Positions 37,548-49,190 are shown, counted from the stretch's first letter. The stretch: 64,000 nucleotides of DNA from Strongylocentrotus droebachiensis (GCA_035222895.1 JAVYIG010005274.1:62001-126000), one strand, 5' to 3'. Made by a program: numbers and translations. The notes: generated from the letters alone by a model not told the origin.

Positions 37548-38434
37548 TCTTTGATCCAATGGTGCATTAAAGACAACGACGTTGTCCCGAATGCTGCTAA
37601 GTGCAAAGCTATGCAGATTTCATTTCTTCGCCAACCCCCGCCACCCATCGTTCTTGACATCGACTCCACCACAATGGATCGAAGCTGTCTCATCCCTTAA
37701 GCTCCTAGGGGTCTTCATTCAGGATGATCTCAAATGGGATGGGCAGGACAGCCGTTTGATCTCCAGCGCTTACAGAAGACCTTATCTCTTGACTAAGCTT
37801 CGGAGGAATGGTGTTACCACCAAGGATCTTGCTACTATCTACATGTTGTAGATCAGGCCAGTGCTAGAATTTGGAGCACCTGTTTGGACATCAGGGATCA
37901 CAAACAACCACTCTGTACGCATCGAGCGAGTTCAGAGGAGAGCTCTCAGGATTATGACCTACCCTGACTCTAGAACTTATGGTGAACTGCAATCTCATCT
38001 TGGTGTCTCCTCTCTTAAAGAGAGACGCACATCCCTTTCTCTAAGATTTGCAGAATCACTTCTCCAATCTAAGGGTCATCGACATCTCCTGCCTGAGAGC
38101 AGAGTCAATGACTGTACCCGTACCCTGCGAAATGCACTTGATTTGTCCATGCCTAAGATGAGAACTACGAGGTACCAAAATTCCCCAAACCCATCTTTCA
38201 CTCGATCCTTGTATAATAATAAATAGAGGCTTAGGTAATTACCATTATGTTATATGTCATGTATTTCAGCAATTATTATGTGCAATATTAACTGTCATGA
38301 TGATTGGCACAGCAGATTCTTCCATTCATTCATATTTTGATATTGCATGTACTTTTATCCTTCCTCTCACTCACTCATCCCTTTTCTCTATTTGAACTTG
38401 CTACTTTTCAAATTTCCTTTTCTCTTCTCTAGTT

Positions 38435-38753
38435 CAGGGAGGTGTTTCACAAAGATCCTAAGTAGAACTTAACACTAAGTTGGACTTAAAAATTATGGAC
38501 AGCCATTGGAGCCTTAAAATGAAATATATTTAAAAGCAGAAATTCAAGGATTTTAGACTTTTTTTTATAAATTCCACATCAAGAACATGAAACCTCCTTG
38601 ATAATAGAAAATATGAATGATGTGAATCAACATTTTATGCCTTTTAAAACAACTTTTACAAAACATTTTTAAAGACGCTAACGGCTTTCCATAATTTTTA
38701 AGTCCAACTTAGAGATAAGTTCAACTTAGGATCTTTGTGAAACACCCCCCTGG
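38435..38753. mobile_element. Foldback MITE, GGGAGTGTTTCACAAAG family, copy 3
   Basis: Ends GGTGTTTCACAAAGATCCTA and TAGGATCTTTGTGAAACACC; inserted in the LINE 3' region. Arms also share CTTAACACTAAGTTGG with copy 4. Confidence 0.85.
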
Positions 38754-38771
38754 TCTTTCCTCTCTATTTCT

Positions 38772-38779
38772 ATTTCACT

Positions 38780-38826
<47 letters not shown>

Positions 38827-38832
38827 TCTCTG

Positions 38833-38873
<41 letters not shown>

Positions 38874-38875
38874 GC
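38772..38875 (+). repeat. (CT)n microsatellite
   Basis: Two long CT runs separated by a short AGCTCTCTGAAT interruption. Confidence 0.9.
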
Positions 38876-39480
38876 CTCTTCCTCCTTCTCCCTTCGTCTC
38901 TCATTCCTCCTCTCCACCTCTTTCTCTTCCGATGATGTTTTACAGTACAACATTCTCTAATTATCTGCTATTCTTACTGTGACCAATAATACTAAGGACA
39001 TCCATTTTTTCCATGTGCAATTATGTTCATACATGTCGCGTACTCATGTCACACTTGTGATTAGCACACTGCCAAGACTCCAATTTTAATACTTTTTAAT
39101 ACTTTTTAATACTCATTATACCATCTGAATAATTGTATTGCATTTTATCGCAGTGTTTCCTATGTTACAGTTAATTGGATTCACGTACCTGTATACATTT
39201 TAATGTTTTGATGTAAACATATATTCATTTTTGCTAGCAATATATTATATCATGTATTTTTTGGTATTTTTTTTTTTTTTTGTTTTTTTGTTACTGCTTT
39301 GATGTTTTTATGTAAACATTTATTCATTTTTATATATTTTTTCCCATTTGCTTTGTTTTCTTTATAAACGTTATTGAATGTTTTTTTTAAAAATATGATT
39401 GTATGTTTGATGTAAACTTGCATTTTTAGTCTTTGGACTTTTGAAAAGTCTTGAATAAAACCTCATTTGAATCTTTGAAT

Positions 39481-40603
39481 CTGTTCTGCATGCACAGGAA
39501 ATCAAATAACCTTCATATATCCTTTGATAAAGGGGCTGCCTCTCGATATGATTGTCGGTAACTCTCTAATGGTATCTAGTTCTCTGATGAAATGCGTTAC
39601 AAATTAGTAATTTTAATGTTTATTCACAGTAAGCATGTTTACGGAAAGAAATTGTAATAATCAACCACCACGCGAAATGGAAATGTTAGGAATACAACAT
39701 TTTAATGCAAAGAAAAAAAAGCTCTTCGACTGAAAAGAATTTATGCCATCTAAGCCCCACGAGAGCGATAGTAATGGCACGTTAAAAGTAAGTCAATACC
39801 GTTCTTAGCCTTCTCAATACATCAATCATCATTAAGTTTGTAATGAGCTTTTTATCAAAGCCTCACTATTGCATCGAGGAACAGAACGTGCCCGTCGGGA
39901 CCACTTCTTGCAATGTATGCGGAAAGAGGCTAAGTATGATTTTAAAAGGACTTCAAGGTACACTATGTCTTGTTCTTGGTTGACAATTCCCTGAGGTTTT
40001 CAGATTAAAAGCCATCCAAAGTGTTGGTCTATTATATGTTTTCTTCGTTGAAATTTCTTGAAATATAGCGCCATGATGATTTCGTTGAGCGAACGAAGTT
40101 TCAATAAGACGAGAAAACGGTATTGTCACTTAACTCTTACAGAACTTTGAATCGGAAATCAAAATAAAACTTTTCCCTGTCAAATAATACCATTTAATAT
40201 GAACACACGAATATAAACATTTGACGGTTTCGTTTAATATGTCGCTGTAGAAAACATCTATTTTTAGGGAGTAATTTTCGCACAGGATTTTGCGGCCTTT
40301 TAAAATGATTGTAAAATTTGTATTCGTACTGGTTGCCAATTTCATTTTTGTAAGTTGCTGTTTCAAGTTAAACTTCCGCAGCTGTGGCATGACAAGGACG
40401 ATCGATCGTAGGTTTATTAAAAAGTTATTCTCCATTGTAGAGTTGACACGCTTGAAACTAAATAGGACTACAATTTAATTCTACGTACGTCTCGCTTCTG
40501 ATTCGTTGAGGGAAATAGCATCTAAATATGACTGTATATAACATTCTGCTTTTCGTTATGAGAAGTATTTACTTGCAAATCTGTGTGAGGTGCAACATTG
40601 ATC
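39481..40603 (+). promoter_or_regulatory. Upstream region of GPCR copy A, shared with copy B
   Basis: About 1.1 kb here aligns by eye with 54,385-55,391 (for example CCTTTGATAAAG, TTTTGCGGCCTTTTAAAATG, GACAAGGACGATCGATCG), showing promoter and gene were duplicated together. Short ORFs conserved in both copies follow from the duplication. Confidence 0.65.
40535..40542 (+). promoter_or_regulatory. TATA-like box of GPCR copy A
   Basis: TATATAAC lies 69 bp before the proposed ATG. The same octamer lies exactly 69 bp before the ATG of copy B at 55,323. Confidence 0.55.
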
Positions 40604-41527
40604 ATGGCCGATATTTCGAATAGCACGCAGTCCTACTCAACGGATATGTTTTGGACTGATATCCAGAATGCAAGTGAATACATGAATGTCACTACTCATT
40701 CTTTGGATCCATTTGGAACAACTCCACCTGGTCTGAGTAGTCTCATGACTCTCATCGTCCCCGTTGTCTTTTTCGCGCTCATTGTACTTGCCAACATCAT
40801 CAGTCTTGGCGCATTCTTAGTAGAAAAACGTCTCCGTACCTACAATAATTACTTCATCATAAACCTGACCATACTGGATCTGCTGGTTGGAATCGGACTG
40901 GGAGCTGCCATAGGGCACGCGTACACCAACCGGTATCCGTTTTCTCAAAATGCCTGTAAGGTCATAGATGGAATCTTCAAAGGAATCGTCAATGCTTCTA
41001 ACATCAACGTGGTTGTGATATGTGCCGATCGACATCAAGCGGTCTATGATCCCATCAACCATTATATCTCTCGATCAAAGCGCAAGGCTATCATCATCAA
41101 CTCTCTGCCATGGGTGATTGGACTCTCGTTCTGGATAGGGTACGTCACCGTGTGGGAGTTCGTCGTCGATCACGACAACGGAGCTCACTGTATTCATTGG
41201 TTCCGTTTCAGTCCGTGGGCGAATATGATTCAAGGTGTGGCCACGTTCTTCTTGCCTTTGGCCATCATCGCCGTTCTCTATGTCAGAATCTTCATCAAGA
41301 TTCGGAAGACGGTTGAAAGACGGAACAACAAGAAGTCGACCAATTTCACGGACCTCCACCCATCCAGCGCCAAGGATACTGAGATGACGGGTGTAAGCAT
41401 TTCGTCGACATCGCATACAGGTTCATTTAGTGACATAACAGAGACAGGGAGCAGAGATGACACCATGGTATCATCATCTTCATCACGTAATGAGACCAAG
41501 ATCGGAAATATTGGCCAAGAAATATCG
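40604..41527 (+). CDS. GPCR A exon 1 (TM1-TM5, ICL3)
   Basis: 308 codons; the open frame continues 13 codons into the intron (VRNLQNFPFMTR, stop), so unspliced transcripts encode a five-TM product. The same read-through tail is conserved in copy B. Confidence 0.88.
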
Positions 41528-44500
41528 GTACGTAATTTACAGAATTTTCCATTTATGACGCGATAGCAAAGACCTCAGTAACCTTGTCCGCAGCTATTCC
41601 CAACATGAGATTATGATAACAAATTGTTAACGTACACATCTGTACAAGATTTTTATATATTTAGGGCACTCAAATTTCTCTTAAGTTGTCTTTGCGATCA
41701 TGTTAAATTACCAGCATTTCAAAGGCCACCTTTTGCAACGATTAAAGAAAAAGGTTAGCAGCCCTAATGATAACACCGAACGATAGGGTGTTTGCTGAAA
41801 ACATTTTTTTCACAAAATCTCATATGCCCGCGTCACACTGTCCCGAAGTTGACATAAGATGGACACACGATGAAGGAAATTTGAACTTCGCACGAAGATG
41901 GCCCCGAACTTGGTCCACAGCCAACCGACAGCCGAAGCAAGTACGATGCCTACATAAGGTCACACGGTGGCACCCGAACAACTCACGAAGGCAACACGAA
42001 GATGTGAATTTGTAATAAGAAGTGTACCCGCAGGCCACACGAAGGCCACTAAATGGCTACACGGCGTCGTATTGAGAGTACGATGCGTTCCAACTAGGTC
42101 ACGAAGGCGTCACGTGACTTCTCGATGGTATAAAACCTTCGACCGACGGTGGGAAATTCAATTGCGGATCGGAAATTAATGATGCTCAGAGCAGGGGCGT
42201 CGGAGCGACTTCCAAATTTGAGGACGGGACCAACACAAAAGGGCACTTTCGGGAGAAAAAAAGGGTACCTACAAAGGGAAATCTCAAATCGAAAATATAC
42301 AATTTGTTAGACATTAGTATATACCCCTACATTGTGGTTATATTAACAAGGATGCTTTCAATATTTAATTCTCTTTGTACATCATACAAGATATCGTTTA
42401 AGCATCATACTTTGCAGTTGGGTGTGATGGTCTGAATATTCATATGCGAGCGAGGAAAAATGTTAAGATTTGTGAGGCCGCAGTGCAAAAAATACACCTT
42501 ATAAAGAGAATTAAATCCAATCCTGATGGGGTTATATTCACATTCTCATGACAGAAGACTGAAAAGACCTTTGATAAGTAACATAATTATATCATCTATG
42601 AAATCAATGCAAGTGAGTGTAGCGAACGAGCTTTGAGAGAAACTGCCCTAATAGTCACTTTAAATTAGGGGCACGTTTAAAAAGATAAGAAAAGGGGACA
42701 CTCATCGAAAAGGATAAGACACTTATTTCTTATACCTGAAAAGAAGGGCTTATGCCGAAAGGGTGGGTAGCGTCGCGTCGCGGCGCGTTGACTTGAACGC
42801 GATCATTCGTCCAAAGCCCCCCAGTTTGGCCGAAAGTAAAAACTAGTTTGATTTAATTTTTAATTTGTTTCTATTTTGATTATTTGAATTTAAACGAATT
42901 AAATTTCTATTCCTTAAATTCTATTATAAACGACTGATGTGGAAGACTAGTCAACGCACCCTTTCGGCCAAACCGGGGGGGGGGGGCTTTGGACGAATGG
43001 TCGCGTTCAAGTCAACGCGACGCGACGCTACCCTACCCACTCTTTCGGCATAAGCCGAAAAGAAGCACTCACCAGGGATTAAAAAAGGCACTTTATGAGA
43101 ATGGTTAATGGGCATTTGTCGACGGAATTGGGGCACCCATCATATTTTGATAGAGGCAAAGAGTTGAAAATGGGCATTAATGAAAAGGGGATAGGTCCCT
43201 TATTAGAAAGGAAAAGGGGCACGTATCATTGTTAAAAAGGAAATTGTCAGAGGTGTAAAGGGGCATTTATCGCCCCTGAAAAGAGGCACTGACCAGATAT
43301 GAAAAGGGGTACTTATGAGAATGAAAAGGGACACTTTTAATAGGTGAAAAAGGAACATTTAAGAGAAGAGGAAGGAGCTCTTTTGTTTTAATGGGGGTAC
43401 TTATACGGAAAGGGGGTACACGTGAAAATAAAAGGTGCGCTTATTGGAGTTAAAGTGGTAGTTATTAAAAGGGAAAGAGGCACTTCCTACAAAGGAAACG
43501 AGGCACTGGTCAAAGGGGCACCTCTCAAATTTGAAAAGGGTAATTATCAGAGGTGAAGGGGGGCGCTTGTCAAAGGTGAAATGCGCACTTTTTAAGGTAA
43601 AATGGGCCCTTTTGCTCTGTAAAAAATGGCATTTCTTACGAAGTTATAGGGTCACTTTTGGGATACTTGAAAAAGCCTCTGGCTATGAGGCTGGCTTTTT
43701 TATATTCATTTATTTATTTATTCAAAATGGTTTATTTCAAATAAAACTTTCCTCGCGGCGTTTAGCCGAATTACAAAAGTTTACAAACAAAATTAAAAAC
43801 ACATAATGTAATATAAAACATTGCATAACCTGATATATTGAATCTGAAAAACAAATCAGTATAGATACGAGAAATATTGCACATATGTTCACGTTACCAT
43901 GACACATGTGAAACGCTTGAGCTACTTAAATTTGGCTGTCTTCGCCGACACCGTGGTCCCATCTGGATGTCATCGTACTATAATACGATGGCTACACGAT
44001 GGCATTGCGAGGGCTTCACGTAATCGTGTTGCCTTCCGAAGACATTCGGGCAGCTTCTTGTTTCCTTCGTATTGTCTTCGTGAGGCGATAAATGCCGGAT
44101 GGCACCGATGATCACTCGAAGTAATTACGAAGATGACACGATTTGACAAGATGCCCTCACGATAGCCTTACGAAGGGCAATTATGCCCGCGTCACACTGT
44201 CCCGAAGTTGACATAAGATGGACACACGATGAAGGAAAATTCCAAATTCGGCTCTGATCGTAAACACATCGGGCCATATCGAGCCATTCGTGAGGGCATC
44301 TGAGGCAATCGTATGACCGCCGGTCGATTTTTCAGGCTCCGGCAGCAACTTCGTGAGCGGTGGCAAAATCTTTGGCATGCCAAAAAAATTGCCCGAAGAC
44401 CCTGCGAAGGTTCATTTTCGTGTTGTATTCGTGAGTCCAAGTTGCCCTTCGTAAGGTCATCGTGAGGGCATCTTGTCAAATCGTGTCATCTTCGTAATTA

Positions 44501-47500
44501 CTTCTGTGATCATCGGTGCCATCGGGCACTTATCGCCTCACGAAGATACGAAGGAAACAAGAAGCTGCCCGAATGTCTTCGGAAGGCAACACGACTACGT
44601 GAAGCCCTCGCAATGCCATCGTGTAGCCATCGTTTTATAGTACGATGACATCCAGATGGGACCACGGTGTCGGCGAAGACAGCTGAATTAAGTAGCTCAA
44701 GCGTTTTCCATGTGTCATGGTAACGTGGACATATGTTGCAATAAGCTATATTTCTCGTATATATACTGATTTGTTTTTTCAAATTCAATATATCATGTTA
44801 TGCAATGTTTTATATTACATTATGTGTTTTTAATTTTGTTTGTAAACTTTTGTAATTCGGCTTAACGCCGCGCTGAAAGTTTTATTTGAAATAAACCATT
44901 TTGAATGAATGAATAAATGAATATAAAAAGCCAGCCTCATAGCCAGAGGCTTTTTGAAGTACCCCAAAAGTGCTCTTTCTTACGTAGGAAAAGTGCCCCT
45001 ATTACTTCGTAAGAAGTGCCATTTTTTACAGAGCAAAAGGGCCCATTTTACCTTAAAAAGTGCCCATTTCACTTTTGGCAAGTGCCTCCCTTCACCTCTG
45101 ATAATTACCCAATTCAAATTTGAGAGGTGCCCCTTTTTACTTTGACCAGTGCCTCTTTTCCTTTGTAGGAAGTGCCTCTCCCCCCTTTTAATAACTACCC
45201 ACTTTCTTCTTCTTCTTCCAGTATAGTACAGTCCGCCGTTGGCGTATTATCGTACCTTGTGCTTGTCAAGTGCCGAGTGTACAGTGCAAGTAAAAAGGCT
45301 CAACAAGAATTCTATGTGCAGCTAAAAAACAGTCTGAAGCTCAACAAAGCTTAATTGTTGCACCTTCTGCTTGAAAAGTTCCAAAGAGGTGCAATCGACG
45401 ACAGCAGATGGTAAAGAGTTCCACAGTCGAATAGTATCTGGGTAGAATGTGGTTTGGAATAGCAGAGTTTGGGCAAAGGGGACATGGAACTTCTGTGGAT
45501 TTCCACGGGTGCTGGGACCAACAACTGGTATGAAGTAGGTGACTGGAAGATCAACCAGGCCATGGAGTATGTTGTAAACCATGCCTACTTTCTGCTGAGC
45601 CCTTCTTTCCTGCAGACTTGCCAATTTAAGTTGATTCATCATGGCTGAGACGCTGCTTGTGCGCCGATAGTCACCCAGGACGAAGCGTGCACAACGGCGT
45701 TGCACCATTTCCACCTTTCTGATGTTCTCCTGGGTGGACGGGTCCCACACTATTGCACACCTTTATTTCCACGTGTGCCCCTTTATCAATTTAATATTTT
45801 CCGTATGATAAGTACCCCCATTCAAACAAAAGAGCTCCTTCCCCTTCTCATAAATGACCCCTTTTCACCTATTAAAAGTGTCCCTTTTCATTCTCATAAG
45901 TACCCCTTTCTCATATTTAGTCAGTGCCTGTTTTCAGGGGCGATAAATGCCCCTTTACATCTCTGACAATTTCCTTTTTAACAATACGTGCCCCTTTTCC
46001 TTTCTAATAAGGGACCTATTCCCTTTTCATTAATTCCCATTTTCAAGTCTTATGAATGACTCTATCAAAATCTGATGGGTGCCCAAATTCCGTCGACAAA
46101 TTCCCATTTACCATTCTCATAGGTGTCATTTTAATCCCTGGTGAGTGCTACTTTTCAGAATAAAGAAATAAGTGTCTTATCCTTTTCGATAAGTGTCCCT
46201 TTTTCTTCTCTTTTTAAACGTGCCCCTAATTTAAAGTGAATATTAGGGCGATTTCTCCCAAAGCTCGCTCGCTACACTCACTCGCATTGATTTCATAGAT
46301 GATATAATCATGTTACTTATCAAAGGTCTTTTCAGTCTTCCGTTATGAGAATGTGAGTATAAGCCCATCAGTATTGGATTTAATTCTCTTTATAAGATGT
46401 AATTTTTTGCAATGCGACCTCACAAATCTTAACATTTTTCCTCGCTCACCTATTGATATTCAGACCTTCATACCCAACTGCAAAGTATGATGCTTAAACA
46501 ATATCTTGTATGATGTACAGAGAGAAATAAATATTGAAAGCATCCCTGTTATTATGTAACCACAATGTATAGGGGTACATACCAATGTCTAACAAATTGT
46601 ATATTTTCGATTTGAGATTTCCCTTTGTAGATGCCCTTTTTTCCAGAAAGTGCCCTTTTTTGTTGGTCCCGTCCCCCAATTTGGAAGTCGCTCCGATGCC
46701 CCTGCTCTGAGCATCATTAATTTCCGATCAGCAATTGAATTTCCCACCGTCGGTCGAAGGTTTTATACCATCAGGAGGTCACGTGACGCCTTCGTGACCG
46801 AGTTGGAACGCACCGTACTCTCAATACGACGTCGTGTAGCCATTGGATGGCCTTCGTGTGGCATGCGGGTACACTTCTTATTACAAATTCACATCTTCGT
46901 GTTGCCTTCGTGAGTGGTTCGGGTGCCATCGTGTGACCTTCTGTATGCATCGTACTTGCCTCGGCTGTTGGTTGGCTGTTGACCAAGTTCGGGGCCATCT
47001 TCGTGCGAAGTTCAAATTTCCTTCATCGTGTGTCCATCTTATGTCAACTTCGGGACAGTGTGATTAATATCAATCATTGAGGGGCAATTCCCCCTCGCTC
47101 TCCCAGGTGACGACGAAAGTAATATGCAATTGGCGCTATAAACGAAAATCTAAAGGTTACGAAGTTGTTTGTGTTTGGTGTCTTTTGAAAGTTTGAATAG
47201 ATTCCATTGGAAGATCAAATATCAGTCTAAATGCATGAATTGGTTTTATAGCATGTATATTTTTGGCAGTATATGTTCTTATCAAAATTTACGGTGTTTA
47301 TGATTTTCTTTCTCTCTCTTTGTTCCTTGGTCCCGGCCTGTTTCTCCTTCTAACAACTCAGACATCGACGTCATGTCGCGGGGAATCGACGGCTGAAATG
47401 ACGAAGGCGACTCGTACTCTCCTCCTCATCGTCATCGCCTTCGTACTAACATGGATTCCGATTAGCGTAACCTTTTTATTTTTTAGTATCGAACCTCGTC

Positions 47501-47661
47501 TTGTCGTAATTGGTCTGCCAAGAGATGCTTTGATATTCTTCACCAATCTGAAGTACGGGAATAGCCTTCTGAACCCTATATCCTACGCCGTGTCACAGCC
47601 TCTGTTTCGTGCTACTATCATCAGAATGTTCTCCTGTAAACGACCGTCGCAGGCCAACTAG
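40604..47661 (+). CDS. Rhodopsin-class GPCR, paralogue A (two exons)
   Basis: Join 40604-41527 and 47362-47661, 407 residues. Exon 1: N-terminus with N-glycosylation sequons (NST, NAS, NVT); TM1 with LANIIS; TM2 with NLTILDLLVG (Asp 2.50); Cys 3.25 in ECL1/TM3; DRH in place of DRY; ECL2 Cys in NGAHCIHW; TM5 Pro in FFLPLAII; basic ICL3. Exon 2: TM6 LTWIPIS (Trp-x-Pro), TM7 NSLLNPISY, tail FRATIIRMFSCK with a palmitoylatable Cys. Donor TCG/GTACGT and acceptor CTCAG are phase 0. Resembles aminergic/muscarinic-like receptors in TM5-TM7, but position 3.32 is Phe, not the amine-binding Asp, so ligand is unknown; lineage-specific class A expansions are common in sea urchins. Start: the first ATG after the shared TATA region. 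The intron is 5.8 kb and contains a foldback element. Confidence 0.88.
42747..43056. mobile_element. 310-bp MITE with 9-bp target duplication
   Basis: Inverted ends GGCTTATGCCGAAAGGGTGG and CTTTCGGCATAAGCC flank ~95 bp arms and an AT-rich centre. GAAAAGAAG occurs directly on both sides (42,738-42,746 and 43,057-43,065), and the mirror-image arm at ~46,150 lacks the insertion. A 9-bp duplication fits Mutator-like (MULE) MITEs. Confidence 0.88.
43060..43690 (+). repeat. Degenerate ~22 bp tandem array (GAAAAGGGGCACTTAT type)
   Basis: About 27 diverged units, 18-28 bp each, consensus near GAAAAGGGGCACTTATNAGA. The complementary array occupies 44,960-46,230 in the other arm. Confidence 0.8.
45205..45752 (-). 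pseudogene. 5'-truncated LINE reverse transcriptase C-terminus in right arm
   Basis: Minus strand reads WDPSTQENIRKVEMVQRRCA, RFVLGDYRRTSS, LASLQERRA, LWNSLP and a TAA at 45,352: the usual end of a non-LTR polyprotein. The minus-strand 3' tail is (GAA)n, ending at ~45,200. The sister arm is uninterrupted at the same point, proving insertion. The frame is intact but lacks the catalytic domain. Confidence 0.85.
47362..47661 (+). CDS. GPCR A exon 2 (TM6-TM7, C-tail)
   Basis: Acceptor after a pyrimidine tract (TTTCTCCTTCTAACAACTCAG). Encodes TSTSCRGESTAEMTKATRTL, TM6, TM7 and ends KRPSQAN, TAG. The STAEMTKATRTL segment is the usual basic entry to TM6. Confidence 0.9.
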   Translation, partial: TSTSCRGESTAEMTKATRTLLLIVIAFVLTWIPISVTFLFFSIEPRLVVIGLPRDALIFFTNLKYGNSLLNPISYAVSQPLFRATIIRMFSCKRPSQAN

Positions 47662-47862
47662 CCTTGATAATTCACCTATTTTGCAATATATTTTGTATAT
47701 TTCAACATACTTTTAGTACGTAGTCCAATATTCAGCGGATCTAGCATAATTATGATCCCTCCAAAACCCATACCCGTTTAATGGTCTAGTTTAGCAATTT
47801 CTCGAAACACTATTGGCGTCTTCAATGTTTGACTGTGATTATAGGCACCCTAGTTCTCACAC

Positions 47863-48092
47863 CTGGGGAGTGTTTCACAAAGATCCTAAGTAGAACTTAA
47901 CACTAAGTTGGACTTAAAAAGTATGGACAGCCATTGAAGCCTTAAATTGAAATATATTCAAAAGCAAAAATTGGAATATTTTAGACTTTCTGGATTGAAT
48001 ATATTTCATTTTAAGGCTCCAATGGCTGTCCATAATTTATAAGTCCAACTTAGTGTTAAGTTCTACTTAGTATCTTTGTGAAACACCCCCTG
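47863..48092. mobile_element. Foldback MITE, GGGAGTGTTTCACAAAG family, copy 4, with empty paralogous site
   Basis: Ends GGGAGTGTTTCACAAAGATC and CTTTGTGAAACACCCC. GPCR copy B has the uninterrupted sequence CACACCTGTTCCC at ~58,814, so this insertion (or precise loss in B) postdates the gene duplication. CTG repeats on both sides. Confidence 0.88.
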
Positions 48093-48704
48093 CTCCCTTA
48101 TCGGTAGAACTTTACGTTATGATTATATACATCACTTTCATACCAGTGTTGCGATGTACTCATTAGTAATTTTACTTAAACGAGTTGCTTTGTGTAGATT
48201 GTAATTTGTGAAACGTAACATAACGTTCTAAGTAAAAGCATTTAAAATTCACATATTCAGATTTATCTTATAATGATGTCAAAATGTATCGATTTGTATC
48301 CAAGATTAAGATTAGATCGCTAGATCGCCTTGCTCGTAAGGACATTAAAACTATTTTTGATTCATTCGGGAATCGTGACACATACTACTTACGATTTGGT
48401 GTATAGATCTGAATCCTAAACTTACTTGGCTAAAATGCACTTGTAAATGTGTTTCACCGTTAACAGCTCTGTCCTGGCTGTGAGTATTGAGCCTATTATA
48501 TTATAAAATTTGCTTGTCCTTATGTGTAATGCTACATAAAACAACATAGGCCAGAAGACGAACTGTCAGTCAACATTTTGATTTCGATTTTGTTTTCTTT
48601 TTCAATCTGCGCATATATGATATGCAAATTATACCGAACGAAATTTTTAGTCTCATAATGCACATTGTTTATTAGTGTCACAGATTGGTCGTTGCTGTTA
48701 CACT
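48093..48704 (+). other. 3' flank of GPCR A, shared with copy B
   Basis: TTATCGGTAGAACTTTACGTTATG and following sequence match 58,827 onward; homology fades near 48,540. No gene. Confidence 0.6.
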
Positions 48705-48919
48705 ACAGTGTGAGTCAAACAAAAGTTTACACCTAGAAAATTGCTAATTATTTAAAAAATCATATATAAACAGTCAATTATTATACATCTTATGAAAGGG
48801 TGTTTTATCCCAAATCATTTGGCACCATTTTGGTGTGGTATGTGTTCACGCTTGGATGAACAGGAGGCATTGTTGCACTCTCACAAACAATGCCTCCTGT
48901 TCATCCAAGCGTTAACACA

Positions 48920-49190
48920 TACCATTTCAGTTTCTTAATATGCAATGGATTGATGTGTTGCTTGGTTTCAGAAAAAATATGAAAGATAATATATTGTTAA
49001 ATCATGTATTGATTTTGGTCAAATATATGATTTACAGTAATCGTAAAAAAGGAAAGTTCCCAACTAGTAAAGAAATATGTAAGGCTGTAGAGAAAAATTT
49101 AAAAAAAGTTGAACTTATGAAAAAGCAAAATTAAAGGACAAACTGCCAATACATTATCAAAAATGGGAAAATTTTACCCCTTAAGGCAGG
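48920..49190 (+). pseudogene. Non-LTR reverse transcriptase extreme C-terminus remnant
   Basis: Reads LLNHVLILVKYMIYSNRKKG, then after one frameshift near 49,130 KDKLPIHYQKWENFTP and stop. LLNH..L..KYMIY and HYQKW are typical of the C-terminal end of LINE polyproteins that also carry a Zn-finger. Only ~85 residues remain. Confidence 0.55.

Larger units (their letters stand above)
37552..39480 (+). pseudogene. 5'-truncated CR1/L2-like LINE, reverse transcriptase C-terminus
   Basis: Plus-strand coding remnant: NDVVPNAAKCKAM (thumb-side motif) in one frame, then after a frameshift near 37,675 SLKLLGVFIQDDLKW, an in-frame TAG at 37,849, and IRPVLEFGAPVW, RVQRRALRIM and LKERR up to TAG at 38,226. 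These motifs are standard at the end of non-LTR reverse transcriptases. The 3' part holds a MITE (38,435-38,753) and (CT)n, and ends with AATAAA and a doubled TTTGAATC near 39,455-39,480, a CR1/L2-style short tandem tail. Inactive. Confidence 0.8.
41822..47062. mobile_element. ~5.2 kb foldback element in GPCR A intron
   Basis: Left arm 41,822-44,186 and right arm 44,440-47,062 are reverse complements through most of their length: CGTCACACTGTCCCGAAG at the left end pairs with CTTCGGGACAGTGTGA at the right, and the arms also pair at GAGCAGGGGCG (~42,190) with its complement (~46,705). Each arm has an outer ~11-12 bp CACGAAG-type array, a unique stretch, a ~22 bp GGGGCACTT-type array and an inner CGAAG array. 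The left-end sequence also recurs in direct orientation at 44,187 in the spacer. No transposase seen. Arms differ by a 310-bp MITE (left) and a LINE insertion (right). Resembles sea urchin TU-type foldback transposons in design. Confidence 0.85.

Noticed and set aside
40130..40435. Minus-strand ORF upstream of GPCR A, repeated upstream of GPCR B (54,997-55,227)
   Set aside because: Similarity is explained by duplication of the whole region; lengths differ between copies and no family is recognised. Worth revisiting only if transcripts exist.
40817..41499. Long antisense ORFs within both GPCR first exons
   Set aside because: Shadow frames of a strongly coding, Asp/Ile-rich exon.
43899..44788. 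Paired ORFs in both foldback arms (…FADTVVPSGCHRT…)
   Set aside because: They translate the CACGAAG-type array and its mirror; identical peptides on both strands are a by-product of the palindrome.
45322..45750. Intact host gene on the minus strand
   Set aside because: Although open, it is a classic LINE C-terminal segment with a (GAA)n tail, inserted in one foldback arm.
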